From assembly GCA_019894815.1 (NCBI GenBank), contig JAGXNU010000005.1:1-25068 (forward strand): a stretch of 25,068 nucleotides of DNA, in the 5' to 3' direction. The DNA is from Promethearchaeota archaeon. GTDB lineage: Archaea > Asgardarchaeota > Lokiarchaeia > Sigyniarchaeales > SOKP01. Of this stretch, positions 1-7,804 are shown piece after piece (positions within the stretch are counted from its first letter, which is position 1; every line of letters starts with the position of its first letter). A program made the position numbers and the translations under genes. Below the pieces are notes generated by a model, which was given only the letters and a program-made list of their open reading frames with translations, had not been told where the DNA came from and made no database searches.

Positions 1-560
1 TCCCAGTGTTTTGATGCAGCAAAATGTTGCCCGAAAGCATCGTTGGAAAATAAAACATTTTTACCATTTTCGTCAGTCATAAAAGAAACCATCGAATCAG
101 GCCAATGGATCATCGGAATAGGAACAAAAGTAAAAATTTTGCCGTTCCCAACGTCTAAAGTGTCACCATTTTTTACTGCGCGTATTTTTTCGAAAATACT
201 TTTATCTACTTCTTCGTGATAATGTTGTTCTAAAATTTCAACCCCCTTTGAAGAGGCTATAATCTCAGCATTAGGTAAATATTCTAAAATTAATGGAAAG
301 GAACCCGAATGATCTGGTTCGATATGATTCATTATCAAATAATCAATATCTTTTGGGTCACACACCGATCGAATGTTTTCTAAGTAATACTTGAAGTATG
401 GTCTTTTTACAGTATCAATTAATACATATTTATCTCCAGTTTTTACCAGATATGCATTATAAGAAGAACCTTTATGCGTCGAATAGCCATGGAAGTTCCT
501 AACTTCCCAATCTACGTATCCAACATATGCAACATCTTTAATGATTTCTAAATCAGTCAT
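1..560 (-). CDS. fprA: Flavodiiron protein (FprA-type), N-terminal part, cut by window edge
   Basis: Reading the minus strand from ATG at 560 gives 186 codons with no stop before the window edge, so only the N-terminal metallo-beta-lactamase-like half is present. The diiron-site signature HIEPDHSG is visible, followed by MIHWPDS and SNDAFGQH, all typical of flavodiiron proteins. In the family this domain binds a non-haem diiron centre, and a C-terminal flavodoxin domain (outside the window) supplies electrons. These enzymes reduce O2 to water, or NO to N2O, using electrons from rubredoxin or F420H2. The rubredoxin at 741-875 and the rubredoxin-fused oxidoreductase at 2808-4154, on the same strand, are the expected electron donors. 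A weak purine-rich GGGTG precedes the start. Whether O2 or NO is the substrate cannot be told from sequence. Confidence 0.9.
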   Translation of the reverse strand, partial: MTDLEIIKDVAYVGYVDWEVRNFHGYSTHKGSSYNAYLVKTGDKYVLIDTVKRPYFKYYLENIRSVCDPKDIDYLIMNHIEPDHSGSFPLILEYLPNAEIIASSKGVEILEQHYHEEVDKSIFEKIRAVKNGDTLDVGNGKIFTFVPIPMIHWPDSMVSFMTDENGKNVLFSNDAFGQHFAASKHW

Positions 561-740
561 TTTAATTTACACCCATATTTTGTTGTATATTATGATATGC
601 ATAAGAGATTTATAATTATTATAAATTTAATTTCTATTTTTTAGAAATTGACCAGAAGATTAGGGATTAAGATCAAAAAAAAAGAATGAAATTGTCAAAG
701 AAAAAAAATAAAAAAAGTAATAATAATATAAAGTTTAATC

Positions 741-875
741 TTAGATTTCAGAAAAGAAGCTTTTGTCGACTCCACATACTGGGCACACCCAGTCATCAGG
801 GAGGTCTTCCCATTTTGTTCCTTCAGCCTCTTCGTCATAAACATACCCGCAAGCTGAACATTCCCATTTAGCCAT
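741..875 (-). CDS. Rubredoxin, 44 aa
   Basis: A short minus-strand ORF from ATG at 875 encodes 44 residues with the complete rubredoxin signature: CSACGYVYD near the start, then the acidic loop and WEDLPDDW, then CPVCGVDK. All four iron-binding cysteines are present as two CxxC(G) knuckles, and the tail KSFFSEI is typical. Rubredoxins are soluble one-electron carriers with a single Fe(Cys)4 site. Lying just upstream of the flavodiiron gene on the same strand, this one most likely passes electrons from the NAD(P)H oxidoreductase at 2808-4154 to the flavodiiron protein. A GGTG ribosome-binding-like stretch lies a few bases before the ATG. Confidence 0.93.
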   Translation of the reverse strand: MAKWECSACGYVYDEEAEGTKWEDLPDDWVCPVCGVDKSFFSEI

Positions 876-975
876 TTAGAACACCTATTAATTTTTAGAT
901 GAAATTTAATTATTGATGGATTTGGTAATTGAATGTATAATAAAAATATTAATTTAATAAATTATAAATATATTC

Positions 976-2598
976 TCAACAAGTTCGGTGTAAAACTCTT
1001 CCCGGTGACTTTTTATTTTTTTTTCCGTTTTGAACAACTATTACTCCGTTCACAATAACATGAGGAATGCCTTGAGGGAGTTGATAAGGGTGTTCATAAG
1101 TAGCAGTATCTTTTACTGTTAGTGGATCAAACATGACGATATCTGCCCAATTTCCTTCACGAATTAGCCCTCTATCTTGAAGTCCAAGCTTATTAGCGGG
1201 AAAAGAGGTCATCTTTCTTATCGCATCTTCAAGGGTTAAGATTTTTTCCTCTCTTACATATTTAGCAAGAATGCGAGGATAGGTCCCAAAAAATCTGGGA
1301 TGATATGCTCCAGAACTGAAAGCCGCAGGAATTCCTGCTCCGTCAGTACCCACCATTTGATACCGTCCCGTCATTATTCGCCGCACATCCTCCTCACCCA
1401 TGCTTTCAATCGTGATTCCTACTACTAATTTATTATCGATAAGTAATGTAAAAAAGGTCTCCCAATCATCAGCCATTTCTTTAATTTTAGTGATTTCAGG
1501 AATGCTTAAAGTGGTAACGTCTTTCCATTTGTCAGAGCCTATGGTAGAGATGTAAATATTATTCATTCCTTCATTTTGAATCCAATTTTCCCATCCTTCA
1601 ATCCCTTCCTTTACATCCTTTTTAATTTTCTCTTGAATTTCTGGATCTTTTATCCTCTCTAAGATGATATCTCTATTTCCCTCACGAGTCCAAGGAGGCA
1701 GTGCTGTTGCAAGATCTGACATTCCTCTGTTATATGGATATTGATCATAGGTCATTTGTATCCCTCTCTCGTTAGCTTCTTCAAATAGTTTTAAAGTTTG
1801 GATACTACTTCCCCAAAACGCTTCACCAGCGACTTTATGGTGTGCTATTTGACCTCCAATGCATCCAGATTTTTCGACAATTTCTATAGCTTCTTTAATT
1901 GCTTTAATTATACTTTTTCCTTCGCTGCGAATATGAGAGAAATATAAGCCATTATATTCAGCCACTACTTTAGCAAGTTCAATAATTTCTTCAGTCTTAG
2001 CAAATATTTGTGGGGCATAAATCAAGCCGGTACTCATTCCAAATGCTCCTGCTTCCATGGCTTCACGTAAATATGATTGCATTTGTTCCATCTCTTCGCG
2101 TGTTGCTGCCCGGTTTTCGAAAGCTTGGCCTCCTGCCCATCTTATATTTCCATAACCTACACAAAAAGCTAAGTTTCCTGAATTTCTTTTACGTTCATTA
2201 TAATCCAAATATTCTGCAAATGTATGATATGGATAATCAAACTGTTGGAGTACTGGATCCAGTTTAGCTACTATTTTCTTAAATTCTTCTTCCTTACCTT
2301 CAGGAATAGGAGCCATTCCATCCCCACACATGCCAACCATTGTTGTAGTGATTCCTTGACATAAAGTTGATTCTTGACTTCTATTTACGGGTAAAATATA
2401 ATCAGAATGAGAATGAATATCTATAAATCCTGGACAAATGATTAACCCGTTGGCATCAATTACTCTCTCAGCATCTTCGTTTATCTTGGGTCTGATTTTG
2501 CTAATTCTTCCTTCTGTAATACCAATTTCTCCATGATACCAAGGATTCCCTGCTCCACTGATTATTCTACCATTTTTAATTACTATATCGTAAACCAT
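976..2598 (-). CDS. N-acyl-D-amino-acid deacylase / D-aminoacylase family amidohydrolase
   Basis: 540 residues, normal length for the D-aminoacylase branch of the amidohydrolase superfamily. The metal-binding motif lies in GFIDIHSHSD (H62, H64, D66). The family cysteine region appears as VGMCGDG around residue 96, and the C-terminus has the typical GRV-L ending. Family members are cytosolic zinc enzymes that remove acyl groups from D-amino acids; related enzymes hydrolyse other cyclic amides, so the substrate is not fixed by sequence. An AGGTG stretch about 8 bases before ATG supports the start at 2598. It sits between two rubredoxin genes on the same strand, but nothing in the sequence links it to their electron-transfer role; it may simply share the transcript. 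D-peptide scavenging is a plausible role (inference). Confidence 0.88.
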   Translation of the reverse strand: MVYDIVIKNGRIISGAGNPWYHGEIGITEGRISKIRPKINEDAERVIDANGLIICPGFIDIHSHSDYILPVNRSQESTLCQGITTTMVGMCGDGMAPIPEGKEEEFKKIVAKLDPVLQQFDYPYHTFAEYLDYNERKRNSGNLAFCVGYGNIRWAGGQAFENRAATREEMEQMQSYLREAMEAGAFGMSTGLIYAPQIFAKTEEIIELAKVVAEYNGLYFSHIRSEGKSIIKAIKEAIEIVEKSGCIGGQIAHHKVAGEAFWGSSIQTLKLFEEANERGIQMTYDQYPYNRGMSDLATALPPWTREGNRDIILERIKDPEIQEKIKKDVKEGIEGWENWIQNEGMNNIYISTIGSDKWKDVTTLSIPEITKIKEMADDWETFFTLLIDNKLVVGITIESMGEEDVRRIMTGRYQMVGTDGAGIPAAFSSGAYHPRFFGTYPRILAKYVREEKILTLEDAIRKMTSFPANKLGLQDRGLIREGNWADIVMFDPLTVKDTATYEHPYQLPQGIPHVIVNGVIVVQNGKKNKKSPGRVLHRTC

Positions 2599-2645
2599 AA
2601 TATTTTCACCTAAAAAAAAGAGATATGATAACAGATTTAAAAATA

Positions 2646-2792
2646 TTACTTGGTATTTTCCTTTTTAACAAAGAAACTCTTTGATGCACGGCATTTAGGA
2701 CATTTGTAATCATTTCCCACATTTTCAAATATATTTCCTTGTTCATCTTCAATATAAAGATAATTAAATCTTTTACATCTATAGGTTGTCAT
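2646..2792 (-). CDS. Rubredoxin-like protein, 48 aa, lacking one Cys ligand
   Basis: A 48-residue minus-strand ORF starts at ATG 2792, just 15 bases after the stop of the rubredoxin-fused oxidoreductase. A GAGGG ribosome-binding sequence a few bases before the ATG supports translation. The fold signature is rubredoxin-like: Y-x-C near the N-terminus, an acidic middle, then YKCPKCRASKSFF. The first knuckle, however, reads CKRF instead of CxxC, so only three of the four iron-ligating cysteines remain, and the second knuckle has Arg after its last Cys. It may bind another metal with an outside ligand, serve as a docking protein without iron, or be decaying. The intact frame and ribosome-binding site argue against simple decay. 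Function not known. Confidence 0.7.
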   Translation of the reverse strand: MTTYRCKRFNYLYIEDEQGNIFENVGNDYKCPKCRASKSFFVKKENTK

Positions 2793-2807
2793 GACTTTCC
2801 CTCTTTT

Positions 2808-4154
2808 TTATTCCTTTTTTTTAAAATTATCCTTAGATCCACCACAACCAGGACATTTGAAGTCAGCGGGCAAATCATAAAACAAGACATTCATTTTAGC
2901 CTCATCATATTCCATTCCGCAATTATTACAAACAAAGATGTATAATTCTAACAACTTTCTAAGTTCTTCTTGATCTATATCTTCTTCCATTTTCTTATAG
3001 ATGTAAGACATGACTTTATTTTCTCCAAAAAGAATCGCCCCCTTGAGTTTATTATCCTTAAGAATTATTTTTTGATAGCAACAATCTTCTTTATCCGCTT
3101 TTTTTAAGATTTCCCAACCTCCAGATTCTTCTTTTGATGGGTCTATTATACCTATTGAAGTCAATTCAAGACCAACTATCTTTAATGTATTTTTGGGGGT
3201 TGTACCTTCATATCTTACCCTTTTAGATCCAATGATGGAAGCAGCTACGATTTTTGATTGCTCCATGCATGCGGGGATGATGCCCCATACTTGATTTTTG
3301 TATTCAACACAATCTCCTACCGCATAGATATCCTTTTCACTAGTCTCCAAGAATTCATTTACTATGATTCCCCTATTAGTTTCAATGCCGGCGTTTTTCG
3401 CCAAATCTATTGTTAGCCTAATTCCTGCTTGAATCAATATTAAACCTGCTTCAAATATTCTACCATCTTTTAACTTAATTCCGCTAACCTTACCATTTCC
3501 TAAAATTTCTTCAGTAGTCGCGTCCAAAACCACTTTTATATCCCTACTTTCAATTTCATTCTTAAGCATGGTCCCACATTCCTCGTCCAATTGTCGTGGT
3601 AATAACCTTGGAAAAAATTCTACAACGGTGGTTTCGAGGTTAGTATCTTTTAATTGATTCGCCAATTCTAAGCCTAAAAGACCTCCTCCAATAACAATAG
3701 CTTTCTTTATGTCAAATTTTTCAATATAATCTCTGATCTGTAATGCGTCATCTATTGTCCGCAAAGTGAAAACTCCTCTATTTCCATCCTTCATTTCCCT
3801 TGCATTTTTAATAGGGGGAATATTTGGAGTGCTTCCTAAAGCAAGGATCAGTTTATCATATAGTACTGGTTTATCTTCCTTCTCAAAAAGGATACTTTTA
3901 TTCTTTGGATCAATATTCACTGCTTTTTTGTTCAAATGTAAGTTGATTCGTTTGGCATCATACCAATCTTCTTTAAATACAATTAAACTATCAATCGTAA
4001 CTTTTTCAGGTATTAATTCTGGTAGTTTAATCCTTGTGTAGTAAGGATACTGTTCTTGGGTAAAGACTTCGATTTCAATATCTTCATTGAGAGATCTAAG
4101 ATTTTGAGCTGTAAAAGTCCCTGCCACGTTATTTCCAATAATTACTACTTTCAT
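2808..4154 (-). CDS. FAD-dependent NAD(P)H:rubredoxin oxidoreductase with fused C-terminal rubredoxin domain
   Basis: About 448 residues. The N-terminus has the FAD-binding strand KVVIIGNNVAG; a central NAD(P)-binding motif reads VIGGGLLGLELA; the late FAD motif reads IYAVGDC. This is the class of pyridine-nucleotide disulfide oxidoreductases that includes NADH:rubredoxin reductase and the NirB flavin domain. The last ~45 residues form a rubredoxin domain with two cysteine pairs (FVCNNCGMEYD and KCPGCGGSK), all four ligands intact. It probably moves electrons from NAD(P)H through FAD and its own rubredoxin to the flavodiiron protein at 1-560, detoxifying O2 or NO. The frame can be extended to a GTG at 4172, but ATG at 4154 places the start right at the flavin fold, where relatives begin, so I prefer it. 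The rubredoxin-like gene downstream is probably co-transcribed. Confidence 0.88.
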   Translation of the reverse strand: MKVVIIGNNVAGTFTAQNLRSLNEDIEIEVFTQEQYPYYTRIKLPELIPEKVTIDSLIVFKEDWYDAKRINLHLNKKAVNIDPKNKSILFEKEDKPVLYDKLILALGSTPNIPPIKNAREMKDGNRGVFTLRTIDDALQIRDYIEKFDIKKAIVIGGGLLGLELANQLKDTNLETTVVEFFPRLLPRQLDEECGTMLKNEIESRDIKVVLDATTEEILGNGKVSGIKLKDGRIFEAGLILIQAGIRLTIDLAKNAGIETNRGIIVNEFLETSEKDIYAVGDCVEYKNQVWGIIPACMEQSKIVAASIIGSKRVRYEGTTPKNTLKIVGLELTSIGIIDPSKEESGGWEILKKADKEDCCYQKIILKDNKLKGAILFGENKVMSYIYKKMEEDIDQEELRKLLELYIFVCNNCGMEYDEAKMNVLFYDLPADFKCPGCGGSKDNFKKKE

Positions 4155-4250
4155 AGTTCTATTAGTTTTCACATGTTATTTTAAGATTTTTATTATAGAT
4201 CCAAAATTAAAGAGGCGAAATGGGAATTAACATATCCTAGTAAAACTTTT

Positions 4251-5180
4251 ATGGGAGAAATGACAATAAAATTAGGAAATAAAACTTTTGAATTATATAC
4301 GGCTCGTGCTGAAACGGATGATGCATGCTGGGTTTATATTCCAGAGATCAAGTGTGCATTTATTGGAGATTTAATAATTGGAACTTTCCCTAATATAGGA
4401 AATCCGTGGAAACCAACTCGTTTTGCGTTAGATTGGGCTAAAACCTTAGAACTGGTTAGAGCAAAAAAACCTGAATACGTTTTCTGTAATGGTGCGGGAG
4501 TCATGTACAAGGGAAAGAATGTACTTAAAGCTCTTAATGCCAATATCGAAGTCATTAGAGCATTACACGATCAAGTTGTTGATTATATTAATCAAGGGGT
4601 GCATATCTCCGAAATGATTCATAAGGTTAAAATTCCAGATCATCTTAAAAATAATCGTTATATTAAAATGCTTTATTCAAAACCGGAATTTTTTACTTAC
4701 AATGTCTATAGATGGTATCATGGATATTTCGATGACAATCCCGCTCATTTACTACCAAGGCCTGAAAAAGAAGTAATGAAAGAGGTTTCAAACTTAATTG
4801 GAGATCCTAAGAAGGTGATTAATAGAGTTAAGGAATTAAATAAGAATAATAAACCACAATTAGCGCTTCAAGTCTTAGATGTACTAATTCAAGCAGATCC
4901 AGAAAATCTAGAGGCAAGAAAATTAAGAGTTATACTTCTAGAAAAACTTGGAGCAACTGACTACTGCTTAATGTCAAGAAATGCGTGGTATTACTTTATT
5001 AATCAAGATAAGAAATTTTTAAAAAAAAGAAATGTAAAAAATAAAAATTTAGTTATTTATTTAACAGTCTCAAAAAATATGTACCATTGTTCCTCGTCTT
5101 CGAGGAATTCAGTTCCTAAATGTTTATGTTTGGTTTGTTTAGCCAAATCTCTTGGAACAGATTCACTTGCGGGTTTATAG
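4251..5180 (+). pseudogene. N-terminally truncated alkyl-sulfatase-type MBL-fold protein (probable gene remnant)
   Basis: The 309-codon frame matches the second half of the BDS1/SdsA1-like alkyl sulfatase family. It has the late metallo-beta-lactamase segment (ARAETDDACWVYIPE, then FIGDLIIG) and the helical dimerisation domain (GYFDDNPAHLLPRP, then LALQVLDVLIQADPENLEA, then SRNAWYYF). The catalytic HxHxDH region and everything before it is absent. Family-like sequence (KWELTYPSKTFMGEMTIKLG) continues in frame upstream of the ATG to about 4206, with a stop at 4182-4184, so a 5' deletion is likely rather than a true start at 4251. The tail after about 5028 is low-complexity and then runs antisense through the tusA gene at 5057-5296. 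A one-base slip in the A-run at 5021-5028 would restore a stop before tusA. Probably non-catalytic. Confidence 0.65.
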
Positions 5181-5296
5181 TCTGTAACTACTTTTAATAC
5201 AGTTCCAGGTCTCATTTTCATTAACTGTTTCTTGGTTTTGAGTGCTGGAACTGGACATACTAATCCGCATACATTTAATTCTTCGTCAAATTTCAT
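5057..5296 (-). CDS. tusA: TusA/SirA-family sulfur carrier protein (distal copy)
   Basis: 79 residues with the TusA signature: CGLVCPVPALKTKK near the N-terminus, containing the CPxP motif whose Cys14 would carry persulfide sulfur, and a second Cys at position 10. In the family TusA accepts sulfane sulfur from a sulfurtransferase and passes it to DsrE/TusD-type proteins or to biosynthetic enzymes. It is the last gene of the minus-strand sulfur/heterodisulfide reductase run, 42 bases after the FrhB-GltD fusion, with a GGAGAG ribosome-binding stretch before its ATG. It pairs with another tusA at the start of the same run (14706-14939), but the two proteins differ clearly outside the motif, so they likely have different partners. 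Confidence 0.9.
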   Translation of the reverse strand: MKFDEELNVCGLVCPVPALKTKKQLMKMRPGTVLKVVTDYKPASESVPRDLAKQTKHKHLGTEFLEDEEQWYIFFETVK

Positions 5297-5338
5297 AAAT
5301 TTTCTCTCTCCGATTTTTTAATTTGGTAATATTAATTA

Positions 5339-7804
5339 TTAATCACATATAATTGTAAACAGAGGTTCTTCCATATCGGGTTCTGCTTTCATTTCAAATT
5401 CCATTAATTGAACTAATCTAAGAGCTTCATATCTAACCTTTTTTGGTTCAAGTCCAGTGTTATTCACGATATCGCTTATTGTACTTGGTCCTTGAAGGGT
5501 TACATAATCTAATACTTGTTTTCTTGGGGTTTTCTCGAAATCCATGAGTTCTCGTTTTGATTTAAGATTTATGGCGTTTTTTAGTTCATCTTCGTTTACT
5601 TTACCTTCGTCAAATAATCCCTTTGTTATTGCATTATCAACGAGCTCTTTTCCTTTTTCTGTCCAAGCGACTACAGTTGTGTATCCCTTTTTTGAGCCAA
5701 CTTCACCAGCAGTAATATCTGAATAAATAGCTGGAAAATCTTGGCAGTGCGAACAGAAATGATTACAACTTAAACATCTTCTTGCTTCTTGTATGGCCAT
5801 TTCTTCATTGAATTTCTCATCAATTTCATCAAATGACCATTGAATCTCTTCTGTAGCCTCACTTAGGCTTTCTGGCTTCAATGAATAATCTTTGGGAGGC
5901 TTTCGAGGCCCAGTAAAGAACATTTTATTTTGAACATATCGCCCAGCCTCTAAGTCTTTACCTTTCAAATATCTGTCTATTGAAATAGCAGCTTCTTTTC
6001 CGTGAGCAATCCCAGCTATCGCTACAGCTTTTGAATTAGACACAATATCTCCTCCAGCAAATACTCCTGGGATGCTTGTTTCAAAAGTCACTGGATTAAT
6101 GTCAATTTTATTTCTCTCTTTCTCAAGTTCATGATTAGTAGCTATATCAATTAAGTCAAAATCCACAGCTTGTCCTACTGCCATGACGATAACATCAATT
6201 GGTATCTCATATTCAGACCCCTCAACTTTATTTAAGGGACGTCTGCCTGTATCATCTGGAGTGCCCCATTCAATGTTATAACAATTCAAGACTAATTTAC
6301 CATCTTCATTTTGGGTTATTTTTGAAGTTGAAGTCGCAAAATGATAATTCATGAACTCATATTCATTCTCGGGAATATCTTTAAGTACCAATTCAAGATC
6401 TTGTTCATTCATTATATCTACAAGATGAACTTTCTCCGCTCCAAGTCTCAACGCAGTTTGACCAACATCTACTGCAACAGGACCTCCTCCAATGATGCCA
6501 ATTGTTTTACCTTTGAATTCTTCTTCGTTCTCCCAGAAGCGATACTTTCTATCCATGAGAAAATTAATCGCAACATGAACATTTGGTAATTCTTCGCCTT
6601 CTAAACGTAATGTTCTGGGCTTATATTGGCCAGTAGCAATAAATATAGCTTCGTAACCTTCTTTTTTAAGGTCTTCAATCGTCATATCAGGACCTAAAGG
6701 CTTGTTTAAAACAAGCTCAACACCTGCATCTGTTATAGATTTCACATCGTAATCTAATACATAGTTAGGTAATCTAAATTGTGGTACACCAAAACGAAGC
6801 ATCCCTCCTGTTTGATCAGTTTTCTCAAAAATAGTTGGTGCATATCCTAATTTTCTTAAATAATGTCCTGCAGTTAATCCTGCAGGTCCTGCACCAATTA
6901 TAGCTACTTTTTTCCCGTTATTTTTAACTGCTTTCTTGGGTTTATGCTCTTGTTGGATCTCCCATTCAGTGACAAATTTCTTTAGCTCTCTAATCGCTAC
7001 AGGATGGTCATCACCTATTAGAGTGCAAGCATGTTCACATTCGTTGGTACAAATTCTTCCGCAAATTGAGGGTAATGGGTTATTTTCTCTTATTAAATCA
7101 ACTGCATCTTGATATTGTCCTTGACGGATTAAAGAGATATAACCTTGAGCATTAACACCAGAAGGACACCCATTGCAGCATGGAGAACAAACTAAACCTT
7201 TGTCAGTTTCTTCAGTTCGCATTTGGGAATTGCAGAAAAGACCAATTTTTAAAATCTCTCTATTCATGGCCTCTGCTAATTCAGCGGCACCTCTCATTTC
7301 GCAAGGTACTCCAACGATGCCTACGGGTTCAAAAGTCTCACCAGTAAGTTCAACTAATCTTTCAAGAACTCCATAACGACCATAGAAAACGCCAGCTTTT
7401 TGAACAACATCATCAGGATCTGTCACTCTACCAGCAATTGGTTTTTCATCGTTTTCTTGAACCATTATAACTTCTTTAATAGTCTCATTTTCCAATAATT
7501 CCTTTGTCAAAGTCGTAACAAAGCCTCCACTTGAAGCTTTAGATAAAATTTCAGGATTCTTCGTTCTCAGTGAATAAATACCTAATGGTTGTTTTTCTTT
7601 GAACTTTTTCTGAATCACTTGAGGGCATGTTTGATAACATTTTCCACAATCTTCGCCATTTCGTTCAAGAATACAATAATCCTTAAGTGTTGGTCTTAAT
7701 ATTTCCATTTCAATATGTTTACATGAACCTACACATAATCCACAGCCCTGGCATAAACCAGCGTCTATGATTTCACTTTTTAGTAATTCAAAACTCATCT
7801 TCAT
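5339..7804 (-). CDS. FrhB-like / GltD-like flavoprotein fusion with C-terminal winged-helix-like domain
   Basis: 821 residues with three parts. Residues 1 to about 195 resemble F420-hydrogenase/dehydrogenase beta subunits (FrhB): C18-x2-C21-x2-C24-x3-C28 ferredoxin-type ligands, KASSGGFVT and VGVPCEMRG. Residues about 205-690 resemble the glutamate synthase small subunit/NfnB class: Cys-rich C206-C213 and C248-C260, FAD motif GAGPAG (304-309), nucleotide motif GIIGGGPVAVD (from 436), and cysteines C677-C687. The last ~63 residues look like a winged helix (TPRKQVLDYV onward). It probably couples NAD(P)H or F420 to the HdrABC/MvhD complex encoded upstream. A GAGGT at 7805-7809 abuts the ATG at 7804 but is ideally spaced (6 bases) from the ATG at 7798, so the true start may be two codons later. 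It overlaps the previous gene's stop by four bases. Confidence 0.85.
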   Translation of the reverse strand: MKMSFELLKSEIIDAGLCQGCGLCVGSCKHIEMEILRPTLKDYCILERNGEDCGKCYQTCPQVIQKKFKEKQPLGIYSLRTKNPEILSKASSGGFVTTLTKELLENETIKEVIMVQENDEKPIAGRVTDPDDVVQKAGVFYGRYGVLERLVELTGETFEPVGIVGVPCEMRGAAELAEAMNREILKIGLFCNSQMRTEETDKGLVCSPCCNGCPSGVNAQGYISLIRQGQYQDAVDLIRENNPLPSICGRICTNECEHACTLIGDDHPVAIRELKKFVTEWEIQQEHKPKKAVKNNGKKVAIIGAGPAGLTAGHYLRKLGYAPTIFEKTDQTGGMLRFGVPQFRLPNYVLDYDVKSITDAGVELVLNKPLGPDMTIEDLKKEGYEAIFIATGQYKPRTLRLEGEELPNVHVAINFLMDRKYRFWENEEEFKGKTIGIIGGGPVAVDVGQTALRLGAEKVHLVDIMNEQDLELVLKDIPENEYEFMNYHFATSTSKITQNEDGKLVLNCYNIEWGTPDDTGRRPLNKVEGSEYEIPIDVIVMAVGQAVDFDLIDIATNHELEKERNKIDINPVTFETSIPGVFAGGDIVSNSKAVAIAGIAHGKEAAISIDRYLKGKDLEAGRYVQNKMFFTGPRKPPKDYSLKPESLSEATEEIQWSFDEIDEKFNEEMAIQEARRCLSCNHFCSHCQDFPAIYSDITAGEVGSKKGYTTVVAWTEKGKELVDNAITKGLFDEGKVNEDELKNAINLKSKRELMDFEKTPRKQVLDYVTLQGPSTISDIVNNTGLEPKKVRYEALRLVQLMEFEMKAEPDMEEPLFTIICD

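Noticed and set aside
686..871. Plus-strand 61-residue open frame rich in Lys/Asn
   Set aside because: It is the antisense shadow of the rubredoxin at 741-875 plus a poly-A leader; its composition is not protein-like.
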